Below are positions 27,398 to 34,783 of a stretch of 64,000 nt of DNA, piece by piece; position 1 is the first letter of the stretch; every line of letters starts with the position of its first letter. Both the position numbers and the translations under genes were made by a program. Below the pieces are notes generated by a model, which was not told the DNA's origin, made no database searches, and worked only from the letters and a program-made list of their open reading frames with translations. Source of the stretch: Variovorax paradoxus (GTDB taxonomy: Bacteria; Pseudomonadota; Gammaproteobacteria; Burkholderiales; Burkholderiaceae_C); assembly GCF_902712855.1 (NCBI RefSeq), contig NZ_LR743507.1, positions 3,644,001 through 3,708,000 of the forward strand, read 5' to 3'.

Positions 27398-28423
27398 ATG
27401 CCTTCCCCCACTTTTGAGACCGATGCGCTGATCGTCGGTGCCGGCCCTGTGGGGCTGTTCCAGGCCTTCCAGCTGGGCCTGCTCGAGATTTCCTGCCACA
27501 TCGTCGACGCGCTGCCCGCCGCGGGCGGTCAATGCGTGGCGCTGTATGGCGACAAGCCGATCTACGACATCCCCGGTACGCCCAAGACCAGCGGGCGCGA
27601 CCTGGCGCAGTCGCTGCTGCAGCAGGTGGCGCCGTTCAAGCCGCAGTTCCACTTCGGCGAACAGGTCGCCACGCTCGAGCGCCAGGCCGACGAGCGGCTG
27701 CTGCTGACCACTTCGGGCGGCAAGTCCTTCCTGGCGAAGACGGTGTTCATCGCCGCCGGTGTCGGGGCCTTCGTGCCCAAGCGCATCGCGCTGGACGACA
27801 TCGGCCGTTTCGAAGGCACGTCGCTGTTCTATCACCCCGAATCGCTGGACCGCTTCGCCGGTCAGGCGGTGATGGTCAACGGCGGCGACGACATCGCGCT
27901 CGAAACAGCTATCGCGCTCACGGTCATCGCCAGGCAGGTCACGCTGGTGCACCGTCGCGACGGTTTCCAGGCCGCCGAAGCCACGGTGGCCGCCATGCGC
28001 GCGCTGGTGGCCGAAGGCAAGCTGGCCTTCCGCGTCGGCCAGCCCAGCGCCTTCGACGGCCGGCAACTGCAGATCACCACGCCCGACGCCACCACGGTGC
28101 AGTTGCCGCTCGACGCGCTGGTCGCCTGCCTGGGCATCTCGCCGCGGCTCGGCCCCATCGCCGACTGGGGCCTGGAGCTCGAACGCAAGCAGGTGCCGGT
28201 GGACACCGAGAAATTCGAAACCCGCGAACGCGGCGTGTTCGCCGTGGGCGACATCAACACCTACCCGGGCAAGAAGAAGCTCATCGTCTGCGGCTTCCAC
28301 GAGGCCACGCTGGCCGCCTGGGGCGCCACGGCCATCGTGTTCCCGGGCAAGGCCGTGCACCTGCAATACACGACCACCAGCACGCGGCTGCACGAGCTGC
28401 TGGGCGTTGCCGACGCCCGCTGA
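27398..28423 (+). CDS. Ferredoxin--NADP reductase, thioredoxin-reductase-like type
   Basis: Moves electrons between NADPH and ferredoxin. The 341-residue flavoprotein has the FAD motif VGAGPVGLFQAF (about residue 13) and the second nucleotide fold VNGGDDIALETAIAL (about 165). It lacks the CxxC redox pair of thioredoxin reductase between them, as in type 2 ferredoxin-NADP reductases. GVFAVGDINTYPGKKKLI and CGFHEATLAAWG near the C-terminus are characteristic. The position behind fdxA supports an Fdx-FNR partnership. Confidence 0.92.
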   Translation: MPSPTFETDALIVGAGPVGLFQAFQLGLLEISCHIVDALPAAGGQCVALYGDKPIYDIPGTPKTSGRDLAQSLLQQVAPFKPQFHFGEQVATLERQADERLLLTTSGGKSFLAKTVFIAAGVGAFVPKRIALDDIGRFEGTSLFYHPESLDRFAGQAVMVNGGDDIALETAIALTVIARQVTLVHRRDGFQAAEATVAAMRALVAEGKLAFRVGQPSAFDGRQLQITTPDATTVQLPLDALVACLGISPRLGPIADWGLELERKQVPVDTEKFETRERGVFAVGDINTYPGKKKLIVCGFHEATLAAWGATAIVFPGKAVHLQYTTTSTRLHELLGVADAR

Positions 28424-28429
28424 AGCCTG

Positions 28430-29731
28430 TCAGTCGATACGGGGCAGCAGCGTCCCGTACTCGCCAATGAAGCTGCCGATGGCCGCGACGAAGCGGTCGA
28501 TATCCGCATCCGTCACCGGCAGCGACAGCACGACGAACCCCCGCGGCGATGCGTAGATGCCCTGTGCCAGCAGGTGGAAGAACAGCAGCTGGCGCAGCCG
28601 CCCATCCACACCCGCCAGGTCGTCCGACCGCAGCACCTCGCCGGCCAGGAAATGCGCATTCATCAGCGAACCGATTCCGGTGAACTGCAGCGCAACCCCC
28701 TCTTTCGCGCACAGCGCACCGAGCCGCGCCCGCATGGCCTCTCCGCGCGCGGCCAGTGCGCCGGCAGCCTCGGGCGGGAACAGCTTCGTGAGCCCCGCAT
28801 GGCCGGCCGCCATCGTCATCACGTTGTTGTTGAAGGTGCCCGAATGCGACAGCGAGCCGGTGCGCGGATCGAACTGCGCCATCACGTCGGCGCGCCCGCC
28901 GAAAGCACCGAAGGACATGCCGCCGCCGATGTACTTGCCCAGCGTGGTGAGGTCCGGGCGGATGCCCAGTTGGTTGGCCAGACCGTGCGGCGCCAGGCGC
29001 GAAGTCATCACCTCGTCGAACACCAGCAGCGCGCCCACGCGCGTGGCCGATTCGCGCAGCACCTGCAGGAACTCCAGCCGCCCGGGGATGCAGCCGCTCG
29101 CGCCCTGCATCGGCTCGGCCAGCACGGCTGCGATGTCGGGCCCGTGCCTTTCGATCTGCTCACGCGCCACCTGCGCGTCGTTGTAGGGCAGCACCAGGAA
29201 GTCGAACGGCACGGTCGTCGGCAAGGGCTTGGCGCCGAAGCCCAGCACGCCGCCGTGGTAGCCGCCCGAGAACACCACGATCTTGCGGCGACCCGTGAAG
29301 TGCAGCGCCGCGGTGAGCGCCATCAGGTTGGCTTCGGTGCCCGAATTGGTGAAGCGCAGTTGCTCGATCTGCGGAAAGCGTTCGCAGATGAGCCGGGCCA
29401 GGCGCCCTTCGAGCAGGTTGTGCCCCGTGAGGTTGATGCCGCCCTGCATCGCTTCGATGACGGCCTCGCGGATCTCCGGCGCCGAGTGGCCGTAGACGCC
29501 CGCCGTGTACTCGGCGATGAAGTCGGCGTAGCGGTGGCCATCAGCGTCCCACAGCGTGGCGCCCTCGCCCCGGGCGATGGTGAGCGGGAACGGCGCATAG
29601 AACAGCACCGAGCGGCTGTTGGCACCCGGCATGTAGCGCGCCTGCTCGTCGAACTGGCGGCGGCTCGCCGGGTTGGCGTTGGTGAAGCGCAGGTGCGCGT
29701 CGGCAAGGGCCTGGTCGATGCGGTCGGTCAT
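28430..29731 (-). CDS. Class III aminotransferase (glutamate-1-semialdehyde aminomutase-like)
   Basis: PLP enzyme of 433 residues, aspartate aminotransferase family fold type I class III. The PLP lysine is in TTLGKYIGGGMSFGAFGG; LLVFDEVMTSRL carries the pyridine-nitrogen aspartate; FSGGYHGGVLGFGAKP and TNSGTEANLMAL bind the cofactor. It most resembles HemL-like enzymes, but divergent pairing with a TetR regulator argues for a catabolic rather than a heme role. The ATG at 29731 is used because the upstream in-frame start at 29773 lies inside the operator region. The substrate is unknown. Confidence 0.88.
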   Translation of the reverse strand: MTDRIDQALADAHLRFTNANPASRRQFDEQARYMPGANSRSVLFYAPFPLTIARGEGATLWDADGHRYADFIAEYTAGVYGHSAPEIREAVIEAMQGGINLTGHNLLEGRLARLICERFPQIEQLRFTNSGTEANLMALTAALHFTGRRKIVVFSGGYHGGVLGFGAKPLPTTVPFDFLVLPYNDAQVAREQIERHGPDIAAVLAEPMQGASGCIPGRLEFLQVLRESATRVGALLVFDEVMTSRLAPHGLANQLGIRPDLTTLGKYIGGGMSFGAFGGRADVMAQFDPRTGSLSHSGTFNNNVMTMAAGHAGLTKLFPPEAAGALAARGEAMRARLGALCAKEGVALQFTGIGSLMNAHFLAGEVLRSDDLAGVDGRLRQLLFFHLLAQGIYASPRGFVVLSLPVTDADIDRFVAAIGSFIGEYGTLLPRID

Positions 29732-29776
29732 GGGAAACGTCCTCGGCTGGGTTGTGCGTAGTTCAGTGAACATCGA

Positions 29777-29811
29777 ATTAATTGATCGACGCTCAATTAA
29801 TATTGTTTATA
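29777..29811 (+). promoter_or_regulatory. Perfect 9-bp dyad (TetR-type operator) overlapping a promoter
   Basis: ATTAATTGA (29777-29785), seven bases, TCAATTAAT (29793-29801): a perfect inverted repeat in the gap between the aminotransferase and the TetR gene. TTGATC (29782-29787) and TTTATA (29806-29811), 18 bases apart, could be the -35 and -10 of the TetR gene, so binding would block it. Confidence 0.78.
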
Positions 29812-29843
29812 GCGCCAATTCAACTGCCGCACAATCGCAGCCG

Positions 29844-30584
29844 ATGCCCGCACCTACCAAGAAAGAAGCCCCGCCCCGAACCGCCGGCCGCCCCGCCGGT
29901 GGCGCGGCCCTGACCAGGCAACGCATTGCCGAGGTGGCGCTCGCCCAGATCGACGAGTTCGGCCTGGGCGCCTTCAGCATGCGCGAGGTCGCGGCGCGCC
30001 TGGGCGTCTATCCGGCCGCGGTGCACTGGCACGTGAGCACGCGCGAGGCCCTGCTGGCCGAGGTGGCGTCGACGGTCATGGCGCAGGTCACGCCGCCGCC
30101 GGGCAAGCTGGCCTGGCAGGCGTGGATCGCCGAACTGTTCCGCCGCTGCCGTGCTGCCGTGCGCCAGCATCCCAACGTGGCCCAGTTGCTGGGCGCCCAG
30201 CTGGTGTCCAACGGCAGCCTGCCGATCGAGCTGGTCGAGGGCGTGCTGACCGCGCTGACAGAAGCCGGCTTCGAAGGCGAGCCGCTCCTGGAGGCTTACA
30301 ACTGCACCATCGCGGCGATGCTGGGCTTCCTGACGATGGAGTTTTCTCCCCTGCCCGCCGACAACACGCAGGCCTGGGCCGAGGAGCTGCGCGAGCGCGT
30401 GCACACCATCCGCCCGCTCGACCACCCGGTGCTCACGCGCAACCTGCCGCTGCTGGCCAACAAGGCGTTCATCCTGCGCTGGGACAACGGCACGGCGGTG
30501 CCGCTCGACAGCAGCTTCGAGCGGCATGTGCAGCTCACGATCGACGGGCTCGAGGCCTTCGCACGAAGGCTCAAGTCGCAGTAG
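29844..30584 (+). CDS. TetR-family transcriptional regulator
   Basis: Repressor of 246 residues. The HTH region is RQRIAEVALAQIDEFGLGAF then SMREVAARLGVYPAAVHWHV (about residues 24-68). The C-terminal domain resembles the TetR_C ligand-binding domain (LEAYNCTIAAMLGFLTMEFS). The ATG at 29844 starts a basic proline-rich tail; the longer in-frame extension would run through the operator. It is divergent from the aminotransferase across a perfect dyad and probably represses both. The 3' end overlaps the convergent LysR gene by 14 bases. Confidence 0.9.
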   Translation: MPAPTKKEAPPRTAGRPAGGAALTRQRIAEVALAQIDEFGLGAFSMREVAARLGVYPAAVHWHVSTREALLAEVASTVMAQVTPPPGKLAWQAWIAELFRRCRAAVRQHPNVAQLLGAQLVSNGSLPIELVEGVLTALTEAGFEGEPLLEAYNCTIAAMLGFLTMEFSPLPADNTQAWAEELRERVHTIRPLDHPVLTRNLPLLANKAFILRWDNGTAVPLDSSFERHVQLTIDGLEAFARRLKSQ

Positions 30585-31497
30585 CCCCTGCGTCGCGCCC
30601 GATGCGCAGCAGCGCGTCCTTCAGCCACAGCACGCCCGCGTCCGAATTGGAGCGCCGGTTCCAGCACACGACCGATCGGTAGCCCTGCAGTTCGAACGGC
30701 AGCGGATGCACCGCGAGCAGATGGCGAAAGCGGTCCGCCACGCGCAGCGGCATCACGGCGACATGGTCGGTCTGCGCCAGCAGGTCGACGATCTGGCCGA
30801 AGCTCGTCATGGCCACGCTCATGTTGCGCGTGCGGCCCAGCCGCGCCAGCACCTGGTCGATGAGGTCGTCGAGCGCCGAGCTGCCGTAGCCCAGGAACAC
30901 GTGCGGTGAGGCACAGAACGCATCCAGCGTGGCGCTTTCGCTCATCGCCGGATGCCCGCGCCGCACCGCCACCACGTAACGGTCTTCGTAGAGCAGCGCC
31001 GATTCGCAGTCGCTCGGCGGCTGCAGGCGCGGCAGCACGGCGATGTCGAAGTCGCCCTTGCGCAGCCGCTCCGTCAGCGTGAGGAACGAGCTGGTCTCCC
31101 AGTAGATGCGCACGCGCGAGCCGCAAGCCACCAGTTCGTTGGCCAGCGTGGGCAGCAGCAGATGGCTTGCGTAGTCGCCGCCCGAGATGCGGAAGATGCG
31201 CTGCGACGCCGCCGGGTCGAAGCCTTCGCCCGGCTCCAGCATGGCCGACAGGTCGGCCAGCACGCGCTCGACCTGGCCGGCCAGCGCCTGCGCGCGTGCC
31301 GTGGGTTCCACGCCGTGCGCGGTGCGCGTGAACAGCGGGTCGTCGAAGGTGTCGCGCAGGCGGTTGAGCGACGCGCTCACCGCGGGCTGGCTCAGGAACA
31401 ACCGGGTCGCCGCGCGCGACACGCTGCGTTCGCGCATCAGCGCATCGAAGGTCCGCAGCATGCCGACGTCGAGGCTGCGGATATCACGTTGGGCCAT
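30571..31497 (-). CDS. LysR-family transcriptional regulator (NodD/PcpR-like subgroup)
   Basis: 308-residue regulator with a standard LysR HTH (LDVGMLRTFDALMRERSVSR then AATRLFLSQPAVSASLNRLR, about residues 9-50). The effector-binding part includes ISGGDYASHLLLPTLANELV and FDIAVLPRLQPPSDCESALL. DPLFTRTAHGVEPT is characteristic of regulators of aromatic catabolism. It is divergent from the binding-protein/Rieske/VanB operon, with an imperfect 16-base palindrome between them, so it likely activates that operon in response to an aromatic substrate. Confidence 0.9.
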   Translation of the reverse strand: MAQRDIRSLDVGMLRTFDALMRERSVSRAATRLFLSQPAVSASLNRLRDTFDDPLFTRTAHGVEPTARAQALAGQVERVLADLSAMLEPGEGFDPAASQRIFRISGGDYASHLLLPTLANELVACGSRVRIYWETSSFLTLTERLRKGDFDIAVLPRLQPPSDCESALLYEDRYVVAVRRGHPAMSESATLDAFCASPHVFLGYGSSALDDLIDQVLARLGRTRNMSVAMTSFGQIVDLLAQTDHVAVMPLRVADRFRHLLAVHPLPFELQGYRSVVCWNRRSNSDAGVLWLKDALLRIGRDAGATAT

Positions 31498-31504
31498 ATC
31501 TCAT

Positions 31505-31520
31505 ATTCAAAGCTTCGAAT
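31505..31520. promoter_or_regulatory. LysR-type operator candidate
   Basis: ATTCAAAGCTTCGAAT is a 16-base palindrome with one mismatched pair position, lying in the 84-base gap between the divergent LysR gene and the binding-protein gene. It contains a T-N11-A core (T at 31506, A at 31518), the signature of LysR recognition sites. Confidence 0.65.
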
Positions 31521-31581
31521 TGCCCGTGGGGCGGGCTGTCCGTATCGTTGAGCGCACAAGTACATCACGACTGGAGACACG

Positions 31582-32592
31582 ATGAATCGGTTCAGACCCT
31601 CGCCGGGCGGGACGGCCACGCGCCGCCGCACGCTCGGCATTCTTGGCGCAGGCTTCGCGGCGCTCGCGGCCGGCCCCGCCTTCGCGCAGGCGCCGCACTT
31701 TCCCAACCGCGTGGTGCGCATCGTCCCGTTCGGCTCGGGCGGAGGCCCGATGGACACCATCGCCCGCGTCTACGCCGAGAGGCTCAAGGCCCGCTGGAAC
31801 CAGCCGGTGATCGTCGAGGCCCGGCCCGGCGCCAGCGGCACCATCGCTGCCGATGCCGTCGCCAAGGCGGCACCGGACGGCTACACCGTGCTGCTCACGC
31901 TGCCGCTCACGCACATCAACAACGTGGTGCTGCAGCCGAAGCTGCCGTACGACCCGGTGAAGGACTTCGAACCGCTGTCGCAGCTGGCCACCGGCGGACC
32001 GATGCTGATCGCACGCGCCTCGGCGCCGTTCTCGAACGTGCGCGAGTTCGTGGCCTACGCCAAGGCCCATCCGGGCGTGTCGTACGGCACCTGGGGCAAC
32101 GGCTCCAACGCGCACCTGTTCGGCGAGCTGCTGGCGCGCCAGAACGGCATCGACCTGGTCCACGTGCCCTACAAGGCCGAGGCCGCCGCCCACAACGACA
32201 TGTTCGGTGAGGCGCTGGGCGTGGCCTGGGCCAATCCCGCGACCGCGCGCGGCCTCGCGCAAGCCGGCCGCATCAAGGTGCTCGGCATCACGGGGCGGCA
32301 GCGCGTTCGCTCGATGCCCAACGTGCCGACCTTCACCGAGCAGGGCTTCCCCGGCTTCGACCTCGACAGCTGGATCGGCGTGTACGCACCCGCGAAGACG
32401 CCTCAGCCCGTGCTCGACGAGTGGTCGACCGCGCTGCGCGAGATCACGAAGATGCCCGACATCCAGGAGCGCCTGGCCGGCTTCGGATTCGAACCCCTCG
32501 GCAGCACGCCTGCCGAGTTCCGGGCCAACTACAAGGCCGACTTTCCACGCGTCGCGGACCTCATCAAGGCCGCAGGAGTCACCCCCGAATGA
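31582..32592 (+). CDS. Tripartite-tricarboxylate-type (Bug/TctC) substrate-binding protein
   Basis: Periplasmic binding protein of 336 residues, Bug family, which is greatly expanded in Burkholderiales. The N-terminus has a twin-arginine-like RRRTLGILG followed by a hydrophobic stretch and AGPAFAQA, with cleavage at about residue 36. Family motifs are FPNRVVRIVPFGSGGGPMDT, NQPVIVEARPGASGTIAADA and AAPDGYTVLL. No tctA/tctB membrane genes are adjacent, so it may be a solitary binding protein serving a shared transporter or sensing its ligand. The operon suggests an aromatic carboxylate. Its TGA overlaps the Rieske gene ATG. Confidence 0.92.
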   Translation: MNRFRPSPGGTATRRRTLGILGAGFAALAAGPAFAQAPHFPNRVVRIVPFGSGGGPMDTIARVYAERLKARWNQPVIVEARPGASGTIAADAVAKAAPDGYTVLLTLPLTHINNVVLQPKLPYDPVKDFEPLSQLATGGPMLIARASAPFSNVREFVAYAKAHPGVSYGTWGNGSNAHLFGELLARQNGIDLVHVPYKAEAAAHNDMFGEALGVAWANPATARGLAQAGRIKVLGITGRQRVRSMPNVPTFTEQGFPGFDLDSWIGVYAPAKTPQPVLDEWSTALREITKMPDIQERLAGFGFEPLGSTPAEFRANYKADFPRVADLIKAAGVTPE

Positions 32593-33824
32593 GCGCCGTC
32601 GCACCTTCCGGTACCGCCGCACCGACCGCCGGCGAGTGGCAACCCATCGCCTTCGACACCGGCACCGCCTATGGCCGCAAGCCGCCGAGCCACAAGCCCG
32701 AGCTGACCGAAGTCGGCGCCGGCACGCCCATGGGCGAACTGCTGCGCCGCTACTGGCACCCGATCGGGCTGGCAGGCGATGCCACCGACACGCCGCGCCA
32801 GGTGCGCGTGCTGGGCGAAGACCTGATCCTGTTCCGAGACAAGACCGGCCGCCCCGGCCTGGTCCACTGGCGCTGCGCGCACCGCGGCGCCTCTCTCTAC
32901 TACGGGCGCGTCGAGGAAGAAGGCATCCGCTGCTGCTACCACGGCTGGATGTTCGACGTGCAGGGCCACTGCGTCGACCAGCCCTGCGAGCCCGACGGCG
33001 GCGCGCGCAGCCGCGGCCGCGTGCGCCAGCCCTGGTATCCGGTGCAGGAGCAGTACGGGCTGATCTGGGCCTACCTCGGCCCGGCCGAGAAGAAACCGGT
33101 GCTGCCTAGATACGACTGCCTCGAGACGCTGGACGAGGGCGAGACGCTGGAGGCCGACGGCAACAGCATCGGCGGCGGCGGTCCGCAGGTCATCCCCTGC
33201 AACTGGCTCCAGCACTACGAGAACGTGGCCGACCCGTTCCACGTGCCGGTATTGCACGGCAGCTTCAGCGGGACCCAGTTCGTGGCGCTCATGGGCCAGA
33301 TGCCCGACGTGACCTTCGAGAGCACCGAAACCGGCGTGATGATCACCTCGATCCGCAAGCTCGAAGACGGCGGCACCTTCCGCCGCGTGGCCGGCCCGGT
33401 GCTGCCGACGCTGCGCGTGGTGCCGAACCCGCGCGTGGCCGCCTACGGGCGGGTGGAGTCGATCGGCTGGGTGCTGCCGATCGACGACCACAGCTTTCGC
33501 ATCTACACCGTGGGCCGCGTGAAGACGCCAGGCGATCTGGCGCGCGTGCGCTCGCGGCTGAACGGCAAGCTGTGGGAGGAACTGAGCGAAGCCGAGCACC
33601 GCGCCTTCCCGGGCGACTACGAGGCTCAGGTGAGCCAGGGCGCGATCACGGCGCACTCGGAAGAGCACCTGGCCTCGTCGGACCGCGGCATCGTGATGCT
33701 GCGCCGGCTGCTGCAGCGCCAGCTCGATGCGGTGCGCGAAGGCCGCGATCCGGCCGGCGTGAGCTTCGATCCGGCGGCGCCGCCCGTGCAGTTCGAGGCA
33801 GGCAACTTTCTCGTGCGCGAATGA
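32589..33824 (+). CDS. Rieske [2Fe-2S] aromatic ring-hydroxylating oxygenase, alpha subunit
   Basis: Oxygenase component acting on an aromatic ring or O-methyl group. The 411-residue protein has the Rieske ligands C96 and H98 (CAH) and C115 and H118 (CCYH). The mononuclear iron site is ENVADPFHVPVLH with H218 and H223, and the bridging D215. Its organisation resembles phthalate dioxygenase and vanillate demethylase alpha subunits, which act as homo-oligomers without a beta subunit; none is encoded here. It overlaps the genes on both sides by four bases and works with the VanB-type reductase downstream. The substrate is not known. Confidence 0.93.
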   Translation: MSAVAPSGTAAPTAGEWQPIAFDTGTAYGRKPPSHKPELTEVGAGTPMGELLRRYWHPIGLAGDATDTPRQVRVLGEDLILFRDKTGRPGLVHWRCAHRGASLYYGRVEEEGIRCCYHGWMFDVQGHCVDQPCEPDGGARSRGRVRQPWYPVQEQYGLIWAYLGPAEKKPVLPRYDCLETLDEGETLEADGNSIGGGGPQVIPCNWLQHYENVADPFHVPVLHGSFSGTQFVALMGQMPDVTFESTETGVMITSIRKLEDGGTFRRVAGPVLPTLRVVPNPRVAAYGRVESIGWVLPIDDHSFRIYTVGRVKTPGDLARVRSRLNGKLWEELSEAEHRAFPGDYEAQVSQGAITAHSEEHLASSDRGIVMLRRLLQRQLDAVREGRDPAGVSFDPAAPPVQFEAGNFLVRE

Positions 33825-34783
33825 GCGCGCTGCTTCGCGTGCGGGTGGCGCAGAAGACCGTCGAGGCCGAAGGCGTGGCCGGCTTCCGGCTGGTCGCGGC
33901 CGACGGCGCGCCGCTGCCGCCCTTCGCGCCCGGCGCGCACATCGACGTGGCCCTGCCCGGCGGGCTGGTGCGTCAGTATTCGCTGTGCAACCTGCCGGCG
34001 CAGGACGCGCACTACGAGATCGGCGTGCTTCGCGACGCCGGCTCTCGCGGCGGCTCGCTGGCGATGCACGACGCGGTGCACGAAGGCGCGGTGCTCGACA
34101 TCAGCCCGCCGCGCAACCATTTCCCGCTCGACGAAGGCGCCACGCGCAGCGTGCTGCTGGCCGGCGGCATCGGCGTGACGCCGCTGCTGTCGATGGCGCA
34201 GCGGCTGGCCGCACTCGGGGCGGACTTCGTGCTGCACTGCTGCAGCCGCACCGCCGCGCGCGCGCCCTACCGGCGCCGGCTGGAAGACGGCACCTTCGCG
34301 GACAAGGTGGTGTTCCACCACGACGACGGCCCGCCGGCGCAGCGCCTCGATCTCGTGTCGGCACTGGGTGGGCCCGCGCCGGGCAAGCACCTGTACGTGT
34401 GCGGCCCCCAGGGGTTTCTGGAAGCGGTGCGCGCCGCCGCGCGTGCACTGCAGTGGTCCGACACAAGCGTGCATTTCGAATACTTCTCCGGCGCCCCGCT
34501 GCCGGCCGGCGGGCAAGCCGGATTCGATGTCCAGCTGCGCAGTTCGGGACGGGTGGTTCGCGTGCCCGCGTCGCTCAGCGTCGTGGACGCGCTGGCGGCC
34601 GAAGGCATCGACATTCCGGTGTCGTGCGCACAGGGCGTGTGCGGCACCTGCCTCACGCGCGTGCTCGAAGGCGACATCGAGCACAACGACCTTTACCTGA
34701 CGCCCGCCGAGCAGGCGGCCAACGACCAGTTCCTGCCCTGCTGCTCGCGCGCGCGTTCAGCCCGGCTGGTGCTCGACCTCTAG
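33821..34783 (+). CDS. VanB/phthalate-dioxygenase-type oxidoreductase (FMN, plant-type [2Fe-2S])
   Basis: Electron-transfer partner for the Rieske oxygenase: NADH to FMN to [2Fe-2S] in one 320-residue chain. An FMN/FAD-binding barrel comes first (RQYSLCNLPA), then the NAD-binding domain (VLLAGGIGVTPLLSMAQRLA and LYVCGPQGFLEAV), then a C-terminal plant-type ferredoxin domain with CAQGVCGTCLTRVLEG and a distal cysteine in LPCCS. Domain order is the normal order of this family. The ATGA overlap with the Rieske gene points to coupled translation. Its last 27 bases overlap the convergent cyclase gene. Confidence 0.94.
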   Translation: MSALLRVRVAQKTVEAEGVAGFRLVAADGAPLPPFAPGAHIDVALPGGLVRQYSLCNLPAQDAHYEIGVLRDAGSRGGSLAMHDAVHEGAVLDISPPRNHFPLDEGATRSVLLAGGIGVTPLLSMAQRLAALGADFVLHCCSRTAARAPYRRRLEDGTFADKVVFHHDDGPPAQRLDLVSALGGPAPGKHLYVCGPQGFLEAVRAAARALQWSDTSVHFEYFSGAPLPAGGQAGFDVQLRSSGRVVRVPASLSVVDALAAEGIDIPVSCAQGVCGTCLTRVLEGDIEHNDLYLTPAEQAANDQFLPCCSRARSARLVLDL

